The position numbers and the translations under genes are program-made. From contig NZ_NIQU01000004.1 of the NCBI RefSeq assembly GCF_002741105.1, forward strand, positions 372,061 through 436,060: a stretch of DNA of 64,000 bases. Direction: 5' to 3'. The stretch is from Pseudomonas sediminis (GTDB lineage Bacteria > Pseudomonadota > Gammaproteobacteria > Pseudomonadales > Pseudomonadaceae). Shown in pieces: positions 53,510 through 61,491 of this stretch. Under the pieces are notes generated by a model. It was not told the DNA's origin. It worked only from the letters and a program-made list of their open reading frames with translations, and did not search any database. The first letter of the stretch is position 1; each line of letters opens with the position of its first letter.

Positions 53510-54280
53510 ATGTCGAAGCGCAACACGCCGCAGCGTCGTCACACCATCCTTGCCTTGCTCGCCGAGCAGGGCGAGGTGTCGGTGGATGCCCTGGCTCAGC
53601 ACTTCGCCACCAGCGAAGTGACCATTCGCAAAGACCTCGCCGCCCTGGAAACAAACGGTCTGTTGTTGCGTCGCTATGGCGGTGCGGTGCCGGTACCGCA
53701 GGAATTGATCAGCGAGCCGACGCAGTTCATTTCCCCACACAAGCAGGCGATTGCGCGCGCTGGCGTGGCGCGTATCCGCGAGCATGCACGGATCATCATC
53801 GACAGTGGCACCACCACGGCGGCGATGATTCCGCAGCTTGGTTACAAACCAGGCCTGGTGGTCATGACCAACTCGCTCAATGTGGCCAACGCGCTGCGCG
53901 ATATCGAGCACGAGCCGGTGTTGTTGATGACCGGCGGCACCTGGGACCCGCATTCGGAATCCTTCCAGGGCCAGGTGGCCGAGCAGGTGCTGCGTTCCTA
54001 CGACTTCGACCAGTTGTTCATCGGCGCCGATGGCATCGACCTGGAGCGTGGTACCACCACCTTCAACGAGCTGCTCGGTCTGTCGCGAGTGATGGCCGAG
54101 GTGGCTCGCGAGGTCATCGTCATGGTCGAGAGCGACAAGATCGGCCGGCGTATTCCCAATCTGGAACTGCCCTGGAGCAGCTTCCACACCCTGATTACCG
54201 ATGAGCGCCTGGATACCCAGGCCGCCGAACAGATACGCGCGCGCGGTATCCAGCTGATCCTCGCGCCGCTGGAAAACTAA
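53510..54280 (+). CDS. DeoR-family transcriptional regulator (probable glmS regulator)
   Basis: 256 residues. The N-terminal DeoR helix-turn-helix is [20 protein letters not shown] followed by [16 protein letters not shown]; the sugar-phosphate-sensing domain has [10 protein letters not shown] and [11 protein letters not shown]. It is 10 bp upstream of glmS on the same strand, and this pairing is also found in P. aeruginosa, so control of amino-sugar synthesis is a reasonable inference. Confidence 0.88.
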   Translation: MSKRNTPQRRHTILALLAEQGEVSVDALAQHFATSEVTIRKDLAALETNGLLLRRYGGAVPVPQELISEPTQFISPHKQAIARAGVARIREHARIIIDSGTTTAAMIPQLGYKPGLVVMTNSLNVANALRDIEHEPVLLMTGGTWDPHSESFQGQVAEQVLRSYDFDQLFIGADGIDLERGTTTFNELLGLSRVMAEVAREVIVMVESDKIGRRIPNLELPWSSFHTLITDERLDTQAAEQIRARGIQLILAPLEN

Positions 54281-54290
54281 GGAGAACCCC

Positions 54291-56141
54291 ATGTGTGGAA
54301 TCGTAGGCGCCATCGCTGAGCGCAACATCACCCCGGTGCTGGTCGAAGGCCTCAAGCGCCTGGAATACCGCGGCTACGACAGCGCCGGTGTAGCGCTGCT
54401 GACCGAGCAGGGTGCACTGGATCGCCGTCGCCGTGTCGGCAAGGTCAGCGAACTGCAGGCCGCGCTGGACGCCGAGCCGCTGGCCGGGCGTCTGGGCATC
54501 GCCCACACGCGCTGGGCCACTCACGGTGCGCCGAGCGAGCGCAATGCTCACCCACACTTCTCCGGCCAGGATCTGGCCGTGGTGCACAACGGCATCATCG
54601 AGAACCACGAAGCGCTGCGTGAGCGTCTCAAGGGCATGGGCTACGTGTTCAGCTCCGACACCGACACCGAAACCATCGTCCACCTGCTCGATCACAAGCT
54701 GCAGCAGTTCGGCGACCTCTCGGCCGCGCTCAAGGCCGCCATCCCGGAACTGCACGGTGCTTACGGCCTGGCCGTGATCAGCGCCAAGCAGCCGGATCGC
54801 CTGCTCGCCGCGCGCAGTGGCAGCCCGCTGGTGATCGGTCTCGGCCTTGGGGAAAACTTCCTCGCTTCTGACCAGTTGGCCCTGCGCCAGGTCACCGACC
54901 GCTTCATGTATCTGGAAGAAGGCGATATCGCCGAAATCCGCCGTGACGGCGTGCAGATCTGGGACGCAGCCGGTCAGCCGGTGCAGCGCGAAGCCGTGCA
55001 GTACCATGAAGGTGCCGAGGCCGCCGACAAGGGCGAGTACCGCCACTTCATGCTCAAGGAAATCCACGAGCAGCCCAAGGTGGTGCAACGCACCCTGGAG
55101 AGCCGACTGGGCAGCGACCACGTGCTGGTGCAGGCCCTCGGCCCGCAGGCGGCCGAGCTGTTTGCCAAGGTGAAGAACGTACAGATCGTCGCCTGCGGCA
55201 CCAGCTACCACGCCGGCATGGTCGCCCGTTACTGGCTGGAAGAACTGGCCGGGATTCCCTGTCAGGTCGAAGTGGCCAGCGAGTTCCGCTACCGCAAGGT
55301 GGTGGTGCAGCCGGACACCCTGTTCGTCAGCGTTTCGCAGTCTGGCGAAACCGCCGACACCCTGGCCGCACTGCGCAACGCCAAGGAGAAGGCACCAGGG
55401 CAGGGCGGCTACCTGGCCAGCCTGGTGATCTGCAACGTCGGCACCAGCTCGCTGGTGCGCGAATCCGACCTGTGCCTGCTGACCCAGGCCGGCCCGGAAA
55501 TCGGCGTGGCTTCGACCAAGGCCTTCACTACCCAGCTGGTCGGCCTGATGCTGCTGACCCTGTCCCTCGGCCAGGTGCACGGCACCCTGGATAAGGCGCT
55601 GGAAGCGCAACTGGTCGACGAGCTGCGTCGCCTGCCGACCCGTCTGGGCGAAGCCCTGGCCATGGACAAGACCGTGGAGAAAATCTCCGAACTGTTCGCC
55701 GAGAAGCACCACAGCCTGTTCCTCGGCCGTGGCGCGCAGTATCCGGTGGCCATGGAAGGGGCACTCAAGCTCAAGGAAATCTCCTACATCCACGCCGAAG
55801 CCTATCCGGCTGGTGAGCTCAAGCACGGCCCGCTGGCCCTGGTCGACGCCGATATGCCGGTGGTTACCGTGGCGCCGAACAACGAGCTGCTGGAAAAGCT
55901 TAAGTCCAACCTGCAGGAAGTCCGTGCGCGTGGCGGCGAGCTGATCGTCTTCGCCGACCAGCAGGCGGGTATGAGTAACGGCGAGGGTACTCATGTGGTG
56001 GCCATGCCGCATATCCATGACCTGCTCGCGCCGATTCTCTACACCGTGCCGCTGCAGTTGCTGTCGTATTACGTCGCCGTACTCAAGGGCACCGACGTTG
56101 ACCAGCCGCGTAACCTGGCCAAGAGTGTGACAGTCGAATGA
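54291..56141 (+). CDS. glmS: Glutamine-fructose-6-phosphate aminotransferase (isomerizing)
   Basis: 616 residues. The N-terminal glutaminase domain starts MCGIVGAI, with Cys as nucleophile after Met removal, and has HTRWATHG and HNGIIEN. Two SIS domains carry the isomerase ([28 protein letters not shown]). It ends NLAKSVTVE. It makes glucosamine-6-phosphate, the first step toward UDP-GlcNAc. Its 3' end is the conserved Tn7 target, and it overlaps the next small gene by 4 bp. Confidence 0.96.
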   Translation: MCGIVGAIAERNITPVLVEGLKRLEYRGYDSAGVALLTEQGALDRRRRVGKVSELQAALDAEPLAGRLGIAHTRWATHGAPSERNAHPHFSGQDLAVVHNGIIENHEALRERLKGMGYVFSSDTDTETIVHLLDHKLQQFGDLSAALKAAIPELHGAYGLAVISAKQPDRLLAARSGSPLVIGLGLGENFLASDQLALRQVTDRFMYLEEGDIAEIRRDGVQIWDAAGQPVQREAVQYHEGAEAADKGEYRHFMLKEIHEQPKVVQRTLESRLGSDHVLVQALGPQAAELFAKVKNVQIVACGTSYHAGMVARYWLEELAGIPCQVEVASEFRYRKVVVQPDTLFVSVSQSGETADTLAALRNAKEKAPGQGGYLASLVICNVGTSSLVRESDLCLLTQAGPEIGVASTKAFTTQLVGLMLLTLSLGQVHGTLDKALEAQLVDELRRLPTRLGEALAMDKTVEKISELFAEKHHSLFLGRGAQYPVAMEGALKLKEISYIHAEAYPAGELKHGPLALVDADMPVVTVAPNNELLEKLKSNLQEVRARGGELIVFADQQAGMSNGEGTHVVAMPHIHDLLAPILYTVPLQLLSYYVAVLKGTDVDQPRNLAKSVTVE

Positions 56142-56170
56142 AGCGCGAGGACGTAATCAAGCGGTTGGCC
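56105..56170 (+). other. Predicted attTn7 region at the glmS 3' end
   Basis: By established knowledge TnsD binds the last codons of glmS and Tn7 inserts about 25 bp beyond the stop. Here that point falls inside the following 76-codon gene. No Tn7 end is seen, so the site appears empty. Confidence 0.5.
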
Positions 56171-56368
56171 GATGGCGTGGTGTTCCACACCCAGGTCATG
56201 GTCAACCCGGCCAATACCAGCGAATGGATCGTGTTCTTCAACAAGGATGCGGGCCGCAGCTTCTTTCTGGTGGACGATGCTGAGCAGGTGCAGACTTTTA
56301 CCAGTCTGGATGCGTTGATGATCGAACTACGCGGCTTGGGCATCAAACGGGTGGAAGTACAGCTCTGA
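56138..56368 (+). CDS. Small conserved-looking hypothetical protein overlapping glmS
   Basis: 76 residues: [20 protein letters not shown]...[11 protein letters not shown]. The alpha-beta-rich pattern ([39 protein letters not shown]) looks like a real small soluble protein. Its ATG overlaps the glmS stop (ATGA), implying translational coupling. Family unknown to me; a role linked to GlmS expression is only positional. Confidence 0.7.
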   Translation: MKREDVIKRLADGVVFHTQVMVNPANTSEWIVFFNKDAGRSFFLVDDAEQVQTFTSLDALMIELRGLGIKRVEVQL

Positions 56369-56848
56369 GGAGGGAGTTGCCAACAGTTAACGTGGATTAT
56401 CCTGTGGATATCCTGGGTAAGCTCTTCTGTATCGATTGCCCGCTGCGGGATACAGCGTTTTGTACAAAAAATGAGCCCGCTGTAATGTATATCCACAGGA
56501 TATCTGGATAAGTATTTTCCAATCCTGTTGATAAGGTTGCGTAAGCCCCGTAATTATTGATATCCAGAGCACGGTACAATTTTTATTCGATAGATTGAAA
56601 TAGCCCGCTGGCCGTTATAAGCATCCGTTCGGGTGCTGATGCGCAACGCTATTCTCTAACCACTTGTGTGAATTTGCGGGCATTTTGCAGGGGAAAGAGC
56701 GGGTAGCATGTCAGGGAATGCTTTGAACCGCGTATATGGGAATAGCTATCACGCCTTCAGAGCAGTGGTGGCAGATAGCTTTTCAGCCCTATCCGAGACA
56801 GGCTTGCCTCTCTTGGAGTCAGTGAGCTAAAGGACAGGTGTATCAAGG
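56369..56848. other. Intergenic region with paired TATCC-TGT-GGATA palindromes
   Basis: TTATCCTGTGGATAT at 56397-56411 and ATATCCACAGGATAT at 56489-56503 are palindromes around a 3-bp centre and, over 14 bp, exact reverse complements of each other. Each contains a DnaA-box-like TGTGGATAT/ATATCCACA. TGGATAAG and GTTGATAAGG follow. The rest up to 56848 is AT-richer and shows no gene; it presumably carries the promoter of the next gene. Confidence 0.55.
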
Positions 56849-58144
56849 ATGAGACTTCTACCGCTGGCATTGCGCTGGCTTGGCACCATTATCGTTGTGC
56901 TCTCAAGCCCTGCGTTGCAGGCAACACCTGCACATGGTCTGGAGATTCCGGGTTTTGGCCGCGCCATATCGATGAATGAGGTCAACGCATTTCTCGACCA
57001 GGGCAAGCGTTTTTCCTACAAGGGGAAGCAACTGCAGCCGGTCGGTGACTGGTACCAGAGCAACAGCCGCTATTACCTGCTAGGTGATGGCAGGACACTG
57101 TTGGCAGTAGGCACGGGCAAGGAGGTTCTGTCATTTGAGCACTTCAAGACGGGCGCCCAACTGATTCGTATCCATGAGACCGGCGTCCCGGTCGCAGTTC
57201 CGCTCAGCACGTTCACCATGCTTGGGTGGCCGCAGAGCAATCCCGATTTGCGGGTGTTTCCCCAATTCGGTTTGGCACTGTCCGCATCGACAGGTGAGCT
57301 GCGTAAATACTCGGTTGCGCCCTATGGCGGTGATGGCCTGCTGTTGGTTGCGCCAGACCTCAGTCGTGCAGTCTCGCGCAATCCTTATGGGCCCGTTGTT
57401 CTGATTGAGCCGGGTAACGGGCTGATCGGCATGATCTGGCCCGACGAGAAGACGTTGGAAGAAGCCCGTGAGGAAGTCCGCCTCGAGGGACGGCGCCTGA
57501 GTGCTACAGATAGATATGACCATGGTTCGCAGTTTGGTCTGTTCGAGCCCTATGCAAAATATCAATGGACGCATAGGAACTTCGACTGGTACCGCGTCGG
57601 CGGGCAATGGCATCTTCGCGGCCTTGGTAAAACCACGGAGCCAGAGCCAGTTTCGACGGATTTCTATAAATTCTTGCAAAGCTATTATCAAAGTCTGGTT
57701 AAAACCGGAAAGCCATTACCATGGCGTAACTTCCGTGCAGGCCACCCCGGTATCAAAGTACTACCTGTCGATGACGCTCGATTAATGCCGCCCTGCAATT
57801 GTGGCGTGAATTATTACGACGGCAATGAATTGCCATTGGCTTTTTCTCTGGAACGTCCTCTTGGTTTATTTGGTATTGAGGTAGACGCTTTCGGCCTGTC
57901 AGGCGAGAGGCTCAGGCCACGTCTTTACACGCGCATGAAGCTGGACACGATATTGTCGACCATGACTCAGCATTTCGCTTCGCATGGGCTGCGTATGGAG
58001 CGTCTCAATGAGGATCATCATGTCATCAGAGGCGGGGCAGTGAAGCTATTCGTAAGGGTCTATCGGACTGCTGATCCCGCTACCCTGGCTGTAGATCTGG
58101 CCAATCACGGAGCGTCTGATTGTGTGGAGTGCTACGGTGACTGA
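56849..58144 (+). CDS. Exported protein of unknown function
   Basis: 431 residues with a signal peptide (MRLLPLALRWLGTIIVVLSS then PALQA-TP). The mature part has no domain I recognise; it includes a Cys pair motif PPCNCGVNYYDGNE near residue 312 and ends DCVECYGD, so disulfides or metal binding are possible. Its base composition is lower in GC than its neighbours, suggesting acquisition. It overlaps the following lipoprotein gene by 8 bp, so the two are co-expressed. Confidence 0.72.
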   Translation: MRLLPLALRWLGTIIVVLSSPALQATPAHGLEIPGFGRAISMNEVNAFLDQGKRFSYKGKQLQPVGDWYQSNSRYYLLGDGRTLLAVGTGKEVLSFEHFKTGAQLIRIHETGVPVAVPLSTFTMLGWPQSNPDLRVFPQFGLALSASTGELRKYSVAPYGGDGLLLVAPDLSRAVSRNPYGPVVLIEPGNGLIGMIWPDEKTLEEAREEVRLEGRRLSATDRYDHGSQFGLFEPYAKYQWTHRNFDWYRVGGQWHLRGLGKTTEPEPVSTDFYKFLQSYYQSLVKTGKPLPWRNFRAGHPGIKVLPVDDARLMPPCNCGVNYYDGNELPLAFSLERPLGLFGIEVDAFGLSGERLRPRLYTRMKLDTILSTMTQHFASHGLRMERLNEDHHVIRGGAVKLFVRVYRTADPATLAVDLANHGASDCVECYGD

Positions 58145-58712
58145 ATCAAAAGGTCTTTCTTGTTGGATGCTCGTTGTTCTGTCGTTACTTGTTATGGCGG
58201 GATGTCGTTCATATGAATACACACCAACCGTACCCAGCGCAGAGTTTGAAGAAAGTAAAAGCCTGGGCAGCATCGAAGTGCGATACGCACATGCCAAAGA
58301 TAATCCGCCTACGTTAGATAGCGCCTTTCGCCGTAATGTAATAGATACGGATATGGGGTTTGTAGGTACTTATGTTATTGGTATGGTCTATCCCACGCTG
58401 AAGGTCGATGAAGACTATTCATCGGTTAAATTGACAGGGGAAGCGTTGGGTGACGGGCATTGGCGATTTCTTATTCCCTCTAAATCGGGTTGGAATGGCC
58501 CACAGGATTTGAACCTGTATTTTGCCAATAGGGATCTATTCCTATTTCGCTTTCTTGAGGGGCAGAGTTGCTTGAGTGAGTACTCACTCGATACACCGGG
58601 CAGGGAAGCGCTTCAGGTTAAAGTGAATCTCAAAAAGGCAGGCTCAGGCTGCCTGCTGCCGTGTTCGCCTTCGCAGAATGATCCCAATAGGTGCTCTCAT
58701 TTCTGGCGTTGA
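58137..58712 (+). CDS. Putative lipoprotein of unknown function
   Basis: 191 residues from GTG 58137, with GGAG 6 bases upstream, giving a lipoprotein signal that ends LLVMAGC (lipobox MAGC). The mature protein contains SIEVRYAHAKDNPPTLDSAF and a C-terminal cluster of cysteines (GSGCLLPCSPSQNDPNRCSH). No family is recognised. It is coupled by overlap to the preceding exported protein, suggesting a shared envelope function. Confidence 0.7.
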   Translation: MTESKGLSCWMLVVLSLLVMAGCRSYEYTPTVPSAEFEESKSLGSIEVRYAHAKDNPPTLDSAFRRNVIDTDMGFVGTYVIGMVYPTLKVDEDYSSVKLTGEALGDGHWRFLIPSKSGWNGPQDLNLYFANRDLFLFRFLEGQSCLSEYSLDTPGREALQVKVNLKKAGSGCLLPCSPSQNDPNRCSHFWR

Positions 58713-58763
58713 GCGCCGAGGTTCCCGGTTCTCCGAGAGTCCGGTTTCGTAAAAACTTAATGG

Positions 58764-59510
58764 CTACGGCCTGTACAGGTGCTTGTGCCGGGCGTCGTAC
58801 AGCGCCGACTCGGCAAACGCGCCGGGGTCAAGCACGCGTCCGACGAGGATCAACGCCGTGCGGCGAAAGTCCTTGGCGGCGACCTTTTCTTCGATATCGG
58901 CCAGGGTGCCCAGTACCCAGTCCTGGTCCGGCCAGCTCGCTCTGTGGATAACCGCGATGGGGCAGTCGGCGCTGTAGTGCGGTAGCAATTCGGCCACGAT
59001 CGCCGGTAGCTGGCGTACGCCGAGGTGGATGGCCATAGTCGCGCGGTGTCTGGCCAGGTCATGCAACTGCTCACCCTCGGGCATCGGCGAGGTGGTGCCG
59101 TAGCGAGTGAGGATCAGCGTCTGGGCGATGCCGGGCAAGGTCAGCTCGGATTCCAATAACGCCGCGCAGGCAGCGGTGGCAGTGACTCCGGGGATTATCT
59201 CGAAGGGGATGCCGAGCGACCGCAGCTCGCGAATCTGCTCGCCGATGGCGCCATACAGTGAAGGGTCGCCGGAATGCACACGGGCGACGTCCTGACCGCG
59301 CTCATGGGCCTGATGCAGCAGGTTGATGATTTCACCAAGATTCAGCTCGGCGGTATTCACCACCTGCTTTGCGCTGTGACCCTGCAGCACTGCCTCGGGC
59401 ACCAGCGAGCCGGCATACAGAATGACCGGGCACGAGCGGATCAGGCGTTGGCCCTTGACGGTGATCAGCTCGGGATCGCCGGGGCCGGCACCGATAAAGT
59501 AGACGGTCAT
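58764..59510 (-). CDS. cobM: Precorrin-4 C11-methyltransferase
   Basis: 248 residues of the tetrapyrrole methylase family: VYFIGAGPGDPELITVKGQRL at the N-terminus, HSGDPSLYGAIGEQIREL, and the second SAM loop PGVTATAACAALLESELTLPG. It adds the C11 methyl group in the aerobic cobalamin pathway. Its ATG overlaps the cobE stop by 4 bp. Confidence 0.93.
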   Translation of the reverse strand: MTVYFIGAGPGDPELITVKGQRLIRSCPVILYAGSLVPEAVLQGHSAKQVVNTAELNLGEIINLLHQAHERGQDVARVHSGDPSLYGAIGEQIRELRSLGIPFEIIPGVTATAACAALLESELTLPGIAQTLILTRYGTTSPMPEGEQLHDLARHRATMAIHLGVRQLPAIVAELLPHYSADCPIAVIHRASWPDQDWVLGTLADIEEKVAAKDFRRTALILVGRVLDPGAFAESALYDARHKHLYRP

Positions 59511-59938
59511 GCGGATTCTCTGTCGAATGTGGCCAGCGCACAGGTGGCGCTTGCGCTGCGGTTCTTCACGCCGAGCAACTGCGCGCTGCTGCCCAGGCGG
59601 GTGGCCAGTGCCAGGGCACAGGGTTCTGCCACGGCGGGGCTGCCGGTGGTGGATTGCGTGAGCCGGTTGGCAGGGTGTGTCGACTGGTAGGGTATGAGGT
59701 CGTCGGGGGTGAAGAAGCTCAGTTCCAGATTCAGGTGCTTGGCCAGCTCATGCAGCCCCGGCTCGTGTTGCTTATGTGCAATGCTGGCCAACCCGGTGAG
59801 GTTATCCACAGTCAGCCCATGTTGCGCCAGGCTGTGAGCCAGCAGGTCGAGTAGTTCGTCCTGTGCACAACCACGTCGACAGCCCAGGCCGGCAACCACC
59901 CAGGGGGCTGCGAGGAGATCGAGGTGGCTGGCGGTCAT
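59507..59938 (-). CDS. cobE: Cobalamin biosynthesis protein CobE (CbiG C-terminal-like)
   Basis: About 143 residues: VVAGLGCRRGCAQDELLDLL near the N-terminus and IAHKQHEPGLHELAKHLNLE, both typical of the CobE/GbiG C-terminal domain. It is needed for aerobic B12 synthesis, with an imprecisely known function. ATG at 59938 is used; ATG at 59947 is nearly equivalent. The gene is co-transcribed with cobM and divergent from the riboswitch-controlled cobW. Confidence 0.85.
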   Translation of the reverse strand: MTASHLDLLAAPWVVAGLGCRRGCAQDELLDLLAHSLAQHGLTVDNLTGLASIAHKQHEPGLHELAKHLNLELSFFTPDDLIPYQSTHPANRLTQSTTGSPAVAEPCALALATRLGSSAQLLGVKNRSASATCALATFDRESA

Positions 59939-60034
59939 GAGCGGCATTCGTGTCGGGGGGTGACGTAGCTCATCATGGCACCTGCCAGCGGTCAACCGCG
60001 ATTGACCGGCCGCCGCGGCCTGCGTAGCCTTCTC

Positions 60035-60215
60035 GCTTTCGAGGTTCTTCCCGGCAAGCCGCCGGGGAGCTAAGAGGGAACAGGGTCGATGCCCTGGCTG
60101 CCCCCGCAACTGTAAACGGTCTTAAACCCTTCAATGCACCACTGCTCTATAGCGGGAAGGTGAAGGGATGCGCGTAGCGCAAACCGTGAGCCAGGAGACC
60201 TGCCTCGATACACAG
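60035..60215 (+). ncRNA. Cobalamin (B12) riboswitch upstream of cobW
   Basis: Diagnostic elements occur in order: AGAGGGAACAGGGT (60073-60086), GCCCCCGCAACTGTAAACGG (60100-60119), CCACTGCTC with GCGGGAAGGTGAAGGGA, and the B12 box AGCCAGGAGACCTGCC (60189-60204). This is a complete adenosylcobalamin-type aptamer. It ends about 100 bp before cobW and should repress cobW, and perhaps cobN, when B12 is plentiful. Confidence 0.95.
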
Positions 60216-60315
60216 CCACATGCTCGGACGGGGTGATCCGACGCGGCCAGCACGCTCTTGCGTGCCCGCCTGCGCGTACCCGTCCGCCGAACTTAACGAC
60301 GCCACGGGGCCCTCC

Positions 60316-61365
60316 ATGAAAACCCTCGCCAAACTGCCTGTCACCATCGTCACCGGTTTTCTCGGTGCCGGCAAAACCACTTTGCTGCGTCACCTGCTGG
60401 CCAATGCCGGCGGCCGCCGTATTGCGGTGATCGTCAACGAGTTCGGCGAGCTGGGTATCGACGGTGAAATCCTCAAGCAGTGCTCCATCGGCTGCAGCGA
60501 GGAGGAGGCCAATGGCCGTGTCTTCGAGCTGGCCAACGGCTGCCTGTGCTGCACCGTGCAGGAAGAGTTCTTCCCGGTGATGCGCGAGCTGGTGGCGCGC
60601 CGTGGCGATCTTGACCATATCCTTATCGAAACCAGCGGCCTGGCCCTGCCCAAGCCGTTGGTGCAGGCCTTCAACTGGCCGGAAATCCGCAATGCCTGTA
60701 CGGTCGACGCGGTGATCACTGTGGTCGACAGCCCGGCAGTGATCGCTGGCACCTTCGCCGCCTTCCCTGATCAGGTGGACGAACAGCGCAAGCTCGACCC
60801 CAACCTCGACCACGAATCGCCGCTGCACGAGCTGTTCGCCGACCAACTGGCCAGTGCCGACCTGGTGATCCTCAACAAGGCCGATCTGCTCGATGCCGAG
60901 GCGCTGGCTGCAGTGCGTGCCGAGGTGGCCGAGGAATTGCCGCCAGCGGTCAAGGTGATTGAGGCGCACGGCGGCGAACTGCCGCTGGGCGTGCTGCTGG
61001 GTCTGAACAGCGAAACCGAGCTGCATATCGACAGTCGTCGCACCCATCATGACGATGAAGACGAGGATCACGATCACGAGGAGTTCGACTCGTTCCACGT
61101 GGAACTACCGGAAACAGAGGAGGCGCGCCTGCTGGCCGCGCTGAAGGACGCTGTGGCCAAGTACGGCATTCTGCGGGTGAAGGGCTTCGCAGCGATTCCT
61201 GGCAAACCCATGCGCTTGCTGGTGCAGGGCGTTGGCCAGCGCTTCGACCGCCACTTCGACCGCGCCTGGCAGGCCGACGAGCCGCGCCTGAGCCGCCTGG
61301 TGGTGATCGGCCAGCAGCTCGACCGCGCGGCTATCGAGGCCGAGCTGAAAGCGGCGCTGGCTTGA
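60316..61365 (+). CDS. cobW: Cobalamin biosynthesis protein CobW (G3E GTPase)
   Basis: 349 residues. TIVTGFLGAGKTTLLRHLL is the Walker A region; ELANGCLCCTVQEEF has the CXCC metal motif; ILIETSGLALPKP is the G3E signature; NKAD is the base-recognition motif. An acidic/His-rich segment (HHDDEDEDHDHEE) near residue 240 likely binds metal. It is thought to deliver cobalt to CobNST. Start at 60316 follows the riboswitch. A parS-like sequence is embedded at 61091-61106. Confidence 0.92.
   Translation: MKTLAKLPVTIVTGFLGAGKTTLLRHLLANAGGRRIAVIVNEFGELGIDGEILKQCSIGCSEEEANGRVFELANGCLCCTVQEEFFPVMRELVARRGDLDHILIETSGLALPKPLVQAFNWPEIRNACTVDAVITVVDSPAVIAGTFAAFPDQVDEQRKLDPNLDHESPLHELFADQLASADLVILNKADLLDAEALAAVRAEVAEELPPAVKVIEAHGGELPLGVLLGLNSETELHIDSRRTHHDDEDEDHDHEEFDSFHVELPETEEARLLAALKDAVAKYGILRVKGFAAIPGKPMRLLVQGVGQRFDRHFDRAWQADEPRLSRLVVIGQQLDRAAIEAELKAALA
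61091..61106. promoter_or_regulatory. parS-like sequence inside cobW
   Basis: CGTTCCACGTGGAACT contains the whole inner 14-bp palindrome GTTCCACGTGGAAC; only the two outermost bases differ from the recF parS sites. It lies about 26 kb from oriC on the opposite side from recF. Confidence 0.6.
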
Positions 61366-61373
61366 TACAGAGC

Positions 61374-61487
61374 GTAGGGCGTACTTGATCGTGGGCGGAC
61401 TCAGGAGCGAAGCGAACAGTCCGCCGGATAACTGAGTCCACCCTACGGCGCTAAGACCAATCGCGGCTAAAGCCCCTCCCACAGAGC
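61374..61487. repeat. Inverted repeats between cobW and cobN
   Basis: CGTAGGGCGTAC near 61374 pairs with CACCCTACGGCG near 61440, with inner arms CGGACTC and GAGTCC. A REP-like TCGCGGCTAAAGCCCCTCCC follows to about 61481. No terminator T-run is evident, so cobN may be read from the cobW transcript. Confidence 0.55.
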
Positions 61488-61491
61488 GAAT

